From Pseudanabaena sp. ABRG5-3 (GTDB lineage Bacteria; Cyanobacteriota; Cyanobacteriia; Pseudanabaenales; Pseudanabaenaceae): a stretch of 64,000 nucleotides of DNA. A program made the position numbers and the translations under genes. The notes under the pieces were generated by a model. That model did no database searches and was not told where the DNA came from. It was given only the letters and a program-made list of their open reading frames with translations. The stretch is from positions 248,001 through 312,000 of the forward strand of contig NZ_AP017560.1 of the NCBI RefSeq assembly GCF_003967015.1. Direction: 5' to 3'. Positions 51,402 to 60,327 of the stretch are shown in pieces. Each line of letters opens with the position of its first letter. Within the stretch, counting starts at the first letter, position 1.

Positions 51402-54400
51402 CTAGACCTTTGACTCGAAATCATCGGGATCGTAGCCGATGTCACCGACAAAGCAAAAAGAGAGCATCAAGTCAAAAATTTCGCGATCGATCTTGAGCTT
51501 AGTGGGGCAATCTTGATCATGTTCGAGCATTCGCTTGATATCGCTGGTAAATTTTCGCCATTCTCTGTGGGCGTAGCGATCGCTTTCTGTGGCTTTGGGC
51601 TTGATGGTTTCGAGTAGTTCTTCTAGGTAAATTTCAAGGGGAGAATCATCTGAAATCGTTTCTTCAAAAAGTACGTCAATTTCTTCAAATAGGTTTCGCA
51701 TATAGGTGGGGTAGCGACCTGAGAGCGCGAGAAATGACATGGCGATGCGCTTGTCTGTATCTGTGGGTGATTTTGCTCCTTTTTGACTGCGCGTTGACCA
51801 GATAATTTGCAAGATCTTGTAGATGTTGATCAGTCGCTTGGCTGTGCGGGGTGTTATGTCTACGTGCTTGCAGCAGTTTACTAATAGTTGAAATTCTGAT
51901 TCTTCAAATTCGATGGTTTGGGCGATGGTTTCGAGGAATGTAGTCTCATCTGTGGAAGTTGGGGCTTGTGGGGTTGGAATGGTTGGGGCTTGAGTGGTTT
52001 GAGTGGGGATGGATTGTGAATTTTCTAAAGATTCTGGGGTGTTGATCGCAGATGCTTCAGGTTCGATAACATCAGGTGTCTGAACATCGGCTAAAGGTGC
52101 GATCGCTTCTTGTATTTCTTCCTGTGGTTCTGTGTTTGTGGGGATGTCCTCTTTTTCAATGGGTGTTGATGAGACTTGGGGCTTAGCTATTTTGGTTTGG
52201 GCGCGAAGATAACTGTCAATCTGTGAGGATGAAATGGGGCGCATTCGGTAGGGAATCTGGATGATTTTTTCGAGATAGTCAAGTCCAGAGGGTTTGCCGC
52301 CACGTTTGAGAACGCCTTCGTAAACCTGTTCTAGGGCGCGGGCAATATAGCGATCGTCGATGCCTAATACGACAATGAATAGCTTGGTGTTGAGCAGGAG
52401 TTGGACTGATTCTAGGACTTCGACAACGCGATCGGGTGGACAACGATCTAGATCATCTATGTAGAGAACGACTCTCGCTGGCCCCCTTGGGAAGAACTTT
52501 TTTAATTCTTCGCGGTTATGTTGCCAATCGGTGAGGCGATCGGAAAGGGCGGCGAGATCTTGCTTGACCTGTTGCATTAGCCCTAGTCGTTTGCCATAGT
52601 CGTCAACTTGGAGCCGATCGCTTACAAAGTCCATGAGCGAAGCATAGTTGGCGGTGAGTCCTACGCGCTGTTTTTGTTCTGCGACTTGGAGCTTGAGTTG
52701 GGCAACTTCTTTGACAAGATTTTCAGAATCGCCTTGCTTTTGTTTTAGTAAGAACTCGCGATCGCTTTGAATTTTTGCTTGTTCTTTTTGGACGGAGTTG
52801 AGGTAATTGTTGAGGGTTTTGAGGATCGGGATGAGGGTGGTGACGGCTGCGGCGATCGCTGTGATTACTTGTACACCTGATGGAATTTGGGTGCGGATTG
52901 ATTCCATCCATTGAGGAAAATTGGCGAACCAGTCCCGAATTATTTTGCTAAGTTCAGTTAAGTTGTTTTTGGCTTCAGTGGGAATCAGGCGATCAAGTAG
53001 ACTGGCTAAGCCAGTTTGTTCTAGCAGGTTTTGAGTTGCGGTGAAGATCGCGGTGCGGGTTGCGGGATCTAGGGTGAGGACGATCAATAAAGTCATTAAG
53101 AACAGGGCAATTAAGCCTTGCCAACTGGTCACGACTTTCCGTATTAACGCTATCGTTTCATTGGTGGTTTTACCTGCTTCGGCTAGTTTTTCAATTTCAG
53201 TTTTGTATTTTTCAATTTCTTCTTTAGAAAACAGGAGCCGAGTAATTGCTTTGACAATGGGTGTCCAGAGTGCTGTGGCTTTGCGGTTGGCGAGTTGTTG
53301 TTTTACTTCCGCTTCGGCGCTTTTGAGTTGGCGTTGCAGTTCTTGTTCTTTTTTCTGGAGTTCCTGCTCCTGCTGTTTTAAACGCTGTTGTTCTTCCTGT
53401 TTGCTTTTATCGAGGGTATTCCACAAGTAGTTAGAATTTGAGGTGGGGTCTTTCCAGTCTTTAAATTTTTTGAGGCGATCGTTGGATTCTATAAAAGCTC
53501 TGCGTTCTTCGTCATTTGTGAGGTAAAGCACTCGCCAAAAGTCACCGCTATTTAGTAAGGCTTGCTCAAACTCTTTTTGTTGCTTTAGAGCGGTTTCAGA
53601 ATCGAAATTGGTTGCAGATTTAGGGCTTTTACTTTTTTTGACTTTCTCTAAATTCTTTTTGCTATCTTTTAAACGCTTAGGAAATCCGTCAAGGATTAGA
53701 AACAACAAATGCTCTAAGAAAGATTCAATCTTTTCACGCAAAGAATTATAGGATATTACTTTTAAGTAGTCGGGGAAGTAGTAGGCTATAGCCTGCTCAA
53801 GCAACCATTCGATAAACGGGAAATATCTAATTTTTGATTTTAGATCGAGCTTTTCTGTTGCGAGGTGATCGAACATAGTAGCAAGCAAGTATAACAACGG
53901 TCTAACTAACCAATAGAACAAGTACAAAATAGGACTAAGAATGATTAGCAGAAATATAATAACGTGAAGAAAAAATTGAAAAATCCAGAGGTTTAGGGTT
54001 TGGAGACTGAATATAGCAATGGCTGTTTGGGATTGTTCGATACTCGTTTGAATAGTTGTCTTTAGATTCTTAAGAGGATTATAGATAAGGCGATCAATAT
54101 TGCGAGTTGATGAATATTTAGTTGCTGTTGTTTGATGCGCTTTAGATGAACATAGGAAAATGCCAATTTGCTGTTCTAACGTGATTTGACGATTTAATTC
54201 ATAGAAAATTTCTTGCATCAGGCTTGCCCAGAGGTCGGACTTAGCATAAGTCCAAGCATTGAAGCTAATTTGATAGATGTGTCCCACATAGGGAGACATG
54301 ATCTCAGTGTCGTTAGGAAAGTTTGGATCGCCCCAAGCTTGTAGCTTAGTGAGTTCTTGCTTGCGAATTGCTTCGAGCCTTTGCTGAATTAGGTACATTC

Positions 54401-55598
54401 CAAATGACTTGCCACTCCCCCAACTGCCCAAAATCCCCACAGCTATAGGCGGTTGGAGACTGCGGAGCATCAACACCGTTGCCATAGCCTCGATTTCATC
54501 CTGAACGTTTAAGCAATCCTCACCCTGCGCCGAATCGTTTGTAACACCTTGAGGAATCTCGATCTGTCTGCTGCGATTTGCTAAGTTAGCGATCGGATTG
54601 CCATCTAAAGTCCACAGTCGGATAGTATTATTACTGCCCGAAACGACTGCCTTGCCATCAGGGCTAAAAGCTGCTGACCGAATAGATCCATCCCCTTGGA
54701 AAGTTTGCTCGATCTGGTTGCCCTGCAAATCCCACAACCGCAGCTTTCCGTCCCAACTGCCCGAAATGATTGCCTTACCATCAGGCTTAAAAGCTACTGA
54801 CCAGATCCTATCATCATGCCCTCGGAAAGGATTGGCGATTTGGTTGCCCTGCAAATCCCATAACTGGATCTTCCTGTCTTGATCACCGCCCGAAACGACT
54901 GCCTTGCCATCAGGGCTAAAGGCTACTGACATGACACTATCAACATGCCCTCGGAAAGGATTGGCGATTTGATTGCCCTGCAAATCCCACAACCGCAGTG
55001 TTCTGTCACTACCGCCTGAAATGATCGCTTTGCCATCAGGACTAAAGGCTACTGACATGACCCAATTGCTATGCCCTATAAAAGGATCTCCGATTTGGTT
55101 GCCCTGTAAATCCCACAACCGTAGCGTTCCGTCATCACTGCCCGAAACGATCGCCTTGCCATCAGGACTAAAAGCGACTGACTTGACCCAACTGCTATGC
55201 CCTATAAAAGGATCTCCGATTTGGTTGCCCTGCAAATCCCACAACCATAGCGTTGTGTCCCTGCTGCCCGAAACGATCGCCTTGCCATCAGGGCTAAAGG
55301 CTACTGACATGACCCAATTGCTATGCCCTTGGAATGGTTCCCCGATGGTTTTGCCAGAAATTGCATCGAATAGTTGCAAAGAGCCATCGCTAAGCCCTGC
55401 AATTATCTTTCGCCCATCAGGTGAGAATGCGACTGAGTTCACCTCGCTCTCAAGGCGAGCAAAAATCACGGGGTTAGCGACATCCTCGTCTGCCGAGTCA
55501 GATTCTTCAGGAGCTTCTTCTTCAAAATACATCTCCTGCATTTGCTGTTGCATCTGCTGCTGCATTGGTTGCGCTTCTGACAAAAATTCAGCATCCAT
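51402..55598 (-). CDS. WD40-KAP P-loop NTPase, membrane-associated
   Basis: 1398 residues. A Gln/Glu-rich start (1-40; QQQMQQQMQ) is followed by seven WD40 repeats (about 50-335) making one beta-propeller, with blades 2-6 nearly identical (SVAFSPDGKAIVSG). Then a KAP NTPase: Walker A GILGSWGSGKSFG (about 388-400), hydrophobic segments near 535-590, a coiled coil (about 690-770; QEEQQRLKQQEQELQKKEQE), another membrane segment near 870, and Walker B VVLYIDDLDRCPPDRVVEV near 1045. KAP NTPases include PifA, which excludes phage T7. With the WD40 sensor and membrane segments I infer an intracellular surveillance or defence role. Confidence 0.92.
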   Translation of the reverse strand: MDAEFLSEAQPMQQQMQQQMQEMYFEEEAPEESDSADEDVANPVIFARLESEVNSVAFSPDGRKIIAGLSDGSLQLFDAISGKTIGEPFQGHSNWVMSVAFSPDGKAIVSGSRDTTLWLWDLQGNQIGDPFIGHSSWVKSVAFSPDGKAIVSGSDDGTLRLWDLQGNQIGDPFIGHSNWVMSVAFSPDGKAIISGGSDRTLRLWDLQGNQIANPFRGHVDSVMSVAFSPDGKAVVSGGDQDRKIQLWDLQGNQIANPFRGHDDRIWSVAFKPDGKAIISGSWDGKLRLWDLQGNQIEQTFQGDGSIRSAAFSPDGKAVVSGSNNTIRLWTLDGNPIANLANRSRQIEIPQGVTNDSAQGEDCLNVQDEIEAMATVLMLRSLQPPIAVGILGSWGSGKSFGMYLIQQRLEAIRKQELTKLQAWGDPNFPNDTEIMSPYVGHIYQISFNAWTYAKSDLWASLMQEIFYELNRQITLEQQIGIFLCSSKAHQTTATKYSSTRNIDRLIYNPLKNLKTTIQTSIEQSQTAIAIFSLQTLNLWIFQFFLHVIIFLLIILSPILYLFYWLVRPLLYLLATMFDHLATEKLDLKSKIRYFPFIEWLLEQAIAYYFPDYLKVISYNSLREKIESFLEHLLFLILDGFPKRLKDSKKNLEKVKKSKSPKSATNFDSETALKQQKEFEQALLNSGDFWRVLYLTNDEERRAFIESNDRLKKFKDWKDPTSNSNYLWNTLDKSKQEEQQRLKQQEQELQKKEQELQRQLKSAEAEVKQQLANRKATALWTPIVKAITRLLFSKEEIEKYKTEIEKLAEAGKTTNETIALIRKVVTSWQGLIALFLMTLLIVLTLDPATRTAIFTATQNLLEQTGLASLLDRLIPTEAKNNLTELSKIIRDWFANFPQWMESIRTQIPSGVQVITAIAAAVTTLIPILKTLNNYLNSVQKEQAKIQSDREFLLKQKQGDSENLVKEVAQLKLQVAEQKQRVGLTANYASLMDFVSDRLQVDDYGKRLGLMQQVKQDLAALSDRLTDWQHNREELKKFFPRGPARVVLYIDDLDRCPPDRVVEVLESVQLLLNTKLFIVVLGIDDRYIARALEQVYEGVLKRGGKPSGLDYLEKIIQIPYRMRPISSSQIDSYLRAQTKIAKPQVSSTPIEKEDIPTNTEPQEEIQEAIAPLADVQTPDVIEPEASAINTPESLENSQSIPTQTTQAPTIPTPQAPTSTDETTFLETIAQTIEFEESEFQLLVNCCKHVDITPRTAKRLINIYKILQIIWSTRSQKGAKSPTDTDKRIAMSFLALSGRYPTYMRNLFEEIDVLFEETISDDSPLEIYLEELLETIKPKATESDRYAHREWRKFTSDIKRMLEHDQDCPTKLKIDREIFDLMLSFCFVGDIGYDPDDFESKV

Positions 55599-55765
55599 GA
55601 AATTCTATTGCGGCGAAGCCAGATTAATGATTTACAACAACAAACCCGTCGTCTCTCTGTCTGCGTTTCGATTATCTAAGCCCCCTAAATCCCCCAATTC
55701 TGGGGGACTTTGAAAGCCCTTTATTATCTTGTTCCCCCAGAATTGTGGGCTAGGGGGCAATTAAT

Positions 55766-56440
55766 CTATAGATACTCCGCCCAAATATCAACCACCTCTT
55801 GAGAGCCATACCATTTTCCCGATCGCGGTGAATGATACACCCCATCGATCGCCATATTCTTCGCTCCATCCAAATAAGCCGCCTCAATGGGAATTATGCC
55901 ATCGCCCCAGACATCGCCTTGCCCAATCGTGAGTTCATAACTACTATAGGCAAGCCATTTTTTTGGCGTAGATTTTTTGCCCTGTACCGCATTTCCCGCT
56001 ACACAGATATATTCAATATCATCATAAAAAGCATCAGGATAATTGTCATTGACAAAGCCTAAATTTGGCAGCGACCAAGGTTCGAGACTACGTTGGGGAG
56101 TTCCCAGACAAACTAGTTTGGCAACCTTAGGACGCGCATTCCAAACCTTGTCGTAATAGGGGCGATCGCCTAGATAAATTCGTGATAGCCAGCCCCCTGC
56201 GGAATGGGCAATGATATTGACTTTCGATGCACCTGATTTTTCTAATTCTTGATTTACGGTTTGGTCAAGTTTTTCTAAGATTGGCGCGATCGAGCGTCCG
56301 CCGACAGTTGGAACCCAGTCCCACCATTTCAAAGGAACAACCGTTGCTGATAAATTTTTCTTTTCTAATTTCTTGGCGATCGGTATGTAATCAGATGCAC
56401 CCGCAAGATATCCCGCCAGAATAATATTGGTAGTAGTCAT
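55766..56440 (-). CDS. Alpha/beta-hydrolase, lipase-like
   Basis: 224 residues. Nucleophile elbow AHSAGGWLSRIYLG (Ser near residue 80), an Asp in the C-terminal part (GDVWGDGIIPIEAAYLDGA) and His in YHSPRSGKWYG form a plausible Ser-Asp-His triad. It resembles plant-type lipase or esterase proteins of cyanobacteria acting on acyl esters. No signal peptide. Substrate not predictable. Confidence 0.8.
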   Translation of the reverse strand: MTTTNIILAGYLAGASDYIPIAKKLEKKNLSATVVPLKWWDWVPTVGGRSIAPILEKLDQTVNQELEKSGASKVNIIAHSAGGWLSRIYLGDRPYYDKVWNARPKVAKLVCLGTPQRSLEPWSLPNLGFVNDNYPDAFYDDIEYICVAGNAVQGKKSTPKKWLAYSSYELTIGQGDVWGDGIIPIEAAYLDGAKNMAIDGVYHSPRSGKWYGSQEVVDIWAEYL

Positions 56441-56465
56441 ATAAAGCCCAGAATGTATACCTGAA

Positions 56466-56492
56466 TATAAAAAGTGCTTTGCACTTTTTATA
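56466..56492. terminator. Hairpin terminator downstream of the zinc-ribbon gene
   Basis: 12-bp perfect stem TATAAAAAGTGC/GCACTTTTTATA with a TTT loop, three bases past the stop codon of the gene at 56495. Also works for the plus strand. Confidence 0.75.
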
Positions 56493-56494
56493 TA

Positions 56495-56698
56495 TTACTT
56501 TTCGTCAGGGCGTTGACTCAGACAACTCCCCCCGCGTGCTGCATTGCGAAAGGTTTGCACAACTTCGACAGTATTCACATGACCACAATAGGGACAGTAA
56601 ACCTGCTCCCCAACTTGTGGCTCAATGTCCGCACGGCTCCACCATTTACGACAGCGATCGCAATGAAAGTGATAGAGAAATTCGAGGGAAACTTTCAT
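56495..56698 (-). CDS. Small zinc-ribbon protein
   Basis: 67 residues with CDRCRKWW and YCPYCGHVNTV as two CxxC pairs, a typical zinc-ribbon, and a disordered C-terminal tail. Its start overlaps the stop of the GT2 gene by four bases (ATGA), so it is coupled to it. Role unknown. Confidence 0.75.
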   Translation of the reverse strand: MKVSLEFLYHFHCDRCRKWWSRADIEPQVGEQVYCPYCGHVNTVEVVQTFRNAARGGSCLSQRPDEK

Positions 56699-57609
56699 AA
56701 GCTATGTTGTGCTTCATGATAAGCGGCGTATACACCCTTGACGTTGTACCAATTTAGGAAAATTCTAGCGATTTCGAGGGCGAGTTGGGGCTTACCTTGA
56801 TTGATCAGCCATTGCAGTAATGGACGTAGCGATCGCTCATTGAGCAAACCACCGAGCGACAATACGCCCCACAACACCACATGAATCCATGTCATCTGGA
56901 TCATCATCTTCACTTCCCATGTGGGGTGCTTTTGATAAAACACGACACCCATGCGTCCACGCTGAGCTTCCACATCCACAAGTCGCGGTAACTGCTCAAT
57001 CGTAAAAGCGGGATGCCAGTGATAGCCAACCGCATCGGGACATTTAATCAGTTTTAAACCTAAATTTTTCAGACGCACACCCAGTTCTAAATCTTCCCAG
57101 CCGTATTGACGGAAGCTAGTGTCAAACTTGCCTGCCTCAATTAACCAATGCTTGGCGATCGCCACATTCCCCGTCGCAAAAAAAGCATTAGATAGATCTG
57201 TAACCTTCAGTGGTTCAGAGGTGGGATCTTCAAAATTAGAAGTATTAATCACCCGACCATAGGTAAAAGCGCGATCGCTACCTGATAGAGCTTGCGCATG
57301 GGATGACAAAAATACTGGTGTAACGACCAGATCGCTATCGATAAACACAATCGTGTCACCTTGGGCTACATCGATACCTGTATTTCTAGCGATCGCCGCA
57401 CCCTCATGGTTTTGCTGAAACAAGCGCACATGAGGGAATTCGTCAGGATGACTTTGCAAAAACTCTACAGTGCCATCAGTAGAGCCATCATCAACGACCA
57501 CAATTTCGTAGGGCTGTGTAAAATCTTGGGCTTCCATCGCTTGCAAACATTTTTGCAAGATCGGTAAGCGGTTGTAAGTTGGGATAATAATTGACCACAT
57601 ATTAACCAT
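56695..57609 (-). CDS. GT2-family glycosyltransferase
   Basis: Inverting GT-A glycosyltransferase (304 residues). SIIIPTYNRLPILQKCLQAM at the N-terminus, VVDDGSTDGT and IVFIDSDLVV (DxD metal site) are the donor-binding motifs. GWEDLELGVRLKNLGLK contains the ED motif of the acceptor side. Probably adds a sugar to a polysaccharide or glycolipid. It lies downstream of a larger GT2 gene but with a terminator between. Confidence 0.9.
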   Translation of the reverse strand: MVNMWSIIIPTYNRLPILQKCLQAMEAQDFTQPYEIVVVDDGSTDGTVEFLQSHPDEFPHVRLFQQNHEGAAIARNTGIDVAQGDTIVFIDSDLVVTPVFLSSHAQALSGSDRAFTYGRVINTSNFEDPTSEPLKVTDLSNAFFATGNVAIAKHWLIEAGKFDTSFRQYGWEDLELGVRLKNLGLKLIKCPDAVGYHWHPAFTIEQLPRLVDVEAQRGRMGVVFYQKHPTWEVKMMIQMTWIHVVLWGVLSLGGLLNERSLRPLLQWLINQGKPQLALEIARIFLNWYNVKGVYAAYHEAQHSL

Positions 57610-57612
57610 TAT

Positions 57613-57645
57613 AAAAAAATAGGACGCTTTGCGTCCTATTTTTTT
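57613..57645. terminator. Terminator between the two GT2 genes
   Basis: 15-bp stem AAAAAAATAGGACGC/GCGTCCTATTTTTTT with a TTT loop, overlapping the stop of the large GT2 gene at 57644. Ideal intrinsic terminator on the minus strand. Confidence 0.85.
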
Positions 57646-59275
57646 AATTCCGTGACTGTTGCCAAGACTGCCAGAGAGTTAGCCCACCGACATATCCATA
57701 ACTAACCGCATACAAAATCATAAATGGCAGGGTGATATATAGCCCTTTGTTAAAGGCGATCGCCGAGGCAAAAATACTGTAAACACATAAGCCAAGCTCG
57801 ATCCATGCAGTCGCATCAAGGGGAATTTTATAGGCTTTGTTTTCCCAGCGATCGCTCTTGTTTTTAATATCAAACTTAGGTGTGCGACGGAAATTTGCGC
57901 CAGTATTCGATAAACCAGCAAATACAGCCCGACTATTGCTCCAAGAAATGCCAGTACCCAAAACTGCTAAGAGGAAAATGCGTCCAATGCGGCGATGCCA
58001 AGATTTTGGATACAAGTCTTTTTGAGCATGGAAGTACAAAAATGGAGGGCCAAAGGTAGCAGGCAACATAAAGATTGACCAAGCGCCCTCAATGGAAATA
58101 CGCAGGCTGAGCGCCTCATTATTTGCCAATAGCATCAGTGGGATCGAGAGCAAAATCAGGAGCAGCATCAAAGGATGTGCCGAATAGCCTGTTAAGTGCA
58201 TGGTGGCTTGGAATTTAACCACAAATGGGAGATCCGCTTTCCAGATCTGCCCGATTAATTTCTTAGCACACTGAATACTGCCCTTTGCCCAACGAAATTG
58301 TTGCAATTTGAAAGCGAGCATCGCCACAGGCAATTCCGCAGGCGCAACAATATTGTTGTCATAAACAACTTTCCAACCTTTGAGTTGAGCGCGATAGCTC
58401 AAATCCATATCTTCGGCAAGGGTATCAGCGTGCCAACCACCCGCATCAATAATCGCTTGGCGATTCCAAATACCCGCAGTTCCGTTAAAATTCAAGAAAT
58501 AATCGTTATTACAACGCGCCTGTTGCTCGATCGCAAAATGCCCATCAATGCCTGTTGATTGCAACTTCGTCAGCAATGAATACTCGGAGTTAATATGACC
58601 CCACCGAGTTTGGACAACCGCAACCTTAGCATCAGGATTATTTACATAATGACGGATGGTGTCTTTGAGCCAGTTTATGGATGGGATAAAGTCCGCGTCA
58701 AAAATCGCAATGTAATTTCCCTGCACAAGGGGCATCGCATCATGTAATGCCCCCGCCTTGAAGCCAGAACGATTAACACGATGAATATATTCAATCCAAA
58801 AACCTTTATTTTGGTATTCTTGGACAGTTTCGCTAAGAAGGGCTTGAGTGTCGTCGGTGGAGTCATCCAGTACTTGAATCTGCATTCGATCTCGTGGATA
58901 GTCTAACAGGCACACTGCATCTACTAATCGGCGCGAAACATAGCGCTCATTAAAGATCGGTAGCTGGATTGTGACCACAGGCAAGTCTTCATCCGCAACT
59001 GCATAATGCTCAGGCATCTCAACTGCCAAAGCATAATTAGAAAAATTATTGTTAAAGCTTTTTTCGAGACGAAACTGATCGAAATTATCGAAATTATTGA
59101 CAGCGATCACCCCTGAACTTGATGATGGCGACGCTGCAACCTGCGCTGTTTGGTATTCTCTGGCAGGGTTGAGCTTCGGCAAAACAAGCTGTTTCCGCAG
59201 AGAACGTCTAGGCTTATGGACAGCAGTGAGCCAATAAGCATTTAGCCCATAAAGTAGTAGCCACACTGCTGCCAC
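57644..59275 (-). CDS. Membrane GT2 glycosyltransferase, cellulose-synthase-like
   Basis: At least 543 residues, an integral membrane processive-type GT2. D,D,D,QxxRW pattern: VLDDSTDDTQ, IFDADFIP, ETLAEDMD-like (TLAEDMDLSY) and QQFRWAKG. An N-terminal and about four C-terminal membrane segments (near 365-385, 395-415, 430-445, 500-530). Relatives include mannan- or glucan-synthase-like enzymes; the product is not predictable. GTG at 59275 is the nearest standard start but cuts the first membrane helix. In frame 13 codons upstream, an ATT (59314) lies nine bases after AAGGAG, so a longer N-terminus with a rare start is possible. Confidence 0.88.
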   Translation of the reverse strand: MAAVWLLLYGLNAYWLTAVHKPRRSLRKQLVLPKLNPAREYQTAQVAASPSSSSGVIAVNNFDNFDQFRLEKSFNNNFSNYALAVEMPEHYAVADEDLPVVTIQLPIFNERYVSRRLVDAVCLLDYPRDRMQIQVLDDSTDDTQALLSETVQEYQNKGFWIEYIHRVNRSGFKAGALHDAMPLVQGNYIAIFDADFIPSINWLKDTIRHYVNNPDAKVAVVQTRWGHINSEYSLLTKLQSTGIDGHFAIEQQARCNNDYFLNFNGTAGIWNRQAIIDAGGWHADTLAEDMDLSYRAQLKGWKVVYDNNIVAPAELPVAMLAFKLQQFRWAKGSIQCAKKLIGQIWKADLPFVVKFQATMHLTGYSAHPLMLLLILLSIPLMLLANNEALSLRISIEGAWSIFMLPATFGPPFLYFHAQKDLYPKSWHRRIGRIFLLAVLGTGISWSNSRAVFAGLSNTGANFRRTPKFDIKNKSDRWENKAYKIPLDATAWIELGLCVYSIFASAIAFNKGLYITLPFMILYAVSYGYVGGLTLWQSWQQSRN

Positions 59276-59515
59276 AGTGTTCAGGACGGCTAGGATCGCT
59301 ATTAGTATCAGAATGACTCTTGACTCCTTCTTACCACACGAAGCACCAATCCTAAGGATTGATTAAACAAATTAAATTAGCACACTAAGAAATATTACGA
59401 TGCTTACTCTGTATTTGTAGAAAAATTTACGATTTGGCACTAAGTATTTATACACCTACCTATGCATCTTAATAAATAGTTTGGAAATTTACCAAATATC
59501 CGAAGAGAGAAAAAT

Positions 59516-59540
59516 AAAAATGGTGTTTTACACCATTTTT
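59516..59540. terminator. Terminator of the RNase III gene
   Basis: 11-bp stem AAAAATGGTGT/ACACCATTTTT with a short T loop, touching the rnc stop codon. Flanked by an A-run on the left and a T-run on the right. Confidence 0.7.
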
Positions 59541-60268
59541 TAAGAAAGCTGAGACATTTCTTGAAGAGCGATCGCCGCAGCTTCCTGTTGGGCAGCTTTA
59601 ATACTTTTCCCCTGTCCCTTGCCCCAACAGCGCTCATCAAACCATACTTCCACGGAAAACAAATTACTACCCTCTGATGACGGTACATTGCGATATTCAG
59701 GCAAGCGCTTCCAGCGTCCCTGTGTTAACTCCTGTAACGCAACTTTGTAATTGCCCAATGCAGGAATAGCAAGTAACGCTTCCGAAAATCGCTGCATATG
59801 AGGATCAAGCCATTTACGAATAAAAACTAAATTTTGGGTGTTGATATATAGTGCAGCCATTAAAGCTTCAAGGGCATCTGCTAGCAGCGATCGCAAAGCC
59901 TGCGAATCATTCCTTGCAGCATTAGATACCACTACATATTTTTGTAGCTCATACATACTGGCAATTTCAGCAAGAGTCTTGTCACTAACTAGATGCGATC
60001 GCAAAGCTGCCAAATCCCCTACAGAGCGATCGCCATAACGTTCTTGCAAAAATAAACTCACCGATAGGCGCAAGACACTATCGCCCACAAACTCCAATTG
60101 ATCATTGTTATAGGCAGTCGAAAAGCTGGGATGCACCAAGGCGCGATCAATTAACAGCCAATCAAAACCTTGGGAATTGACTTTCTCTAATTTTGCTTGC
60201 TCTAGTCCCATTAGTTCTAATAAACGGACTAATTCCCTTTGGCGGCGTGGATCAATGGTGGATGACAT
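59540..60268 (-). CDS. rnc: Ribonuclease III
   Basis: Double-strand-specific RNase that processes rRNA precursors and mRNA (242 residues from the ATG at 60268). Catalytic signature NDQLEFVGDSVLRLSVSLF with acidic residues, second acidic site in LLADALEALMAALY, then a C-terminal dsRNA-binding domain (about 165-240; NYKVALQELTQGRW, GKGQGKSIKAAQQEAAAIAL). The ATG at 60268 leaves 59 bases to the divergent gene; a longer frame from 60319 is open but lies within the presumed shared promoter region. The usual NERLEF is NDQLEF here. Confidence 0.93.
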   Translation of the reverse strand: MSSTIDPRRQRELVRLLELMGLEQAKLEKVNSQGFDWLLIDRALVHPSFSTAYNNDQLEFVGDSVLRLSVSLFLQERYGDRSVGDLAALRSHLVSDKTLAEIASMYELQKYVVVSNAARNDSQALRSLLADALEALMAALYINTQNLVFIRKWLDPHMQRFSEALLAIPALGNYKVALQELTQGRWKRLPEYRNVPSSEGSNLFSVEVWFDERCWGKGQGKSIKAAQQEAAAIALQEMSQLS

Positions 60269-60327
60269 GAGCTTTGCAGATACAATTACAGCAACTTTAT
60301 CAACATGATCGTAGTTCATCGTTAACC

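Noticed and set aside
54973-55713. A 246-codon open frame on the plus strand across the WD40 repeats
   Set aside because: It is antisense to near-identical WD40 repeats; repetition keeps the opposite frame open. No ribosome site or known domain.
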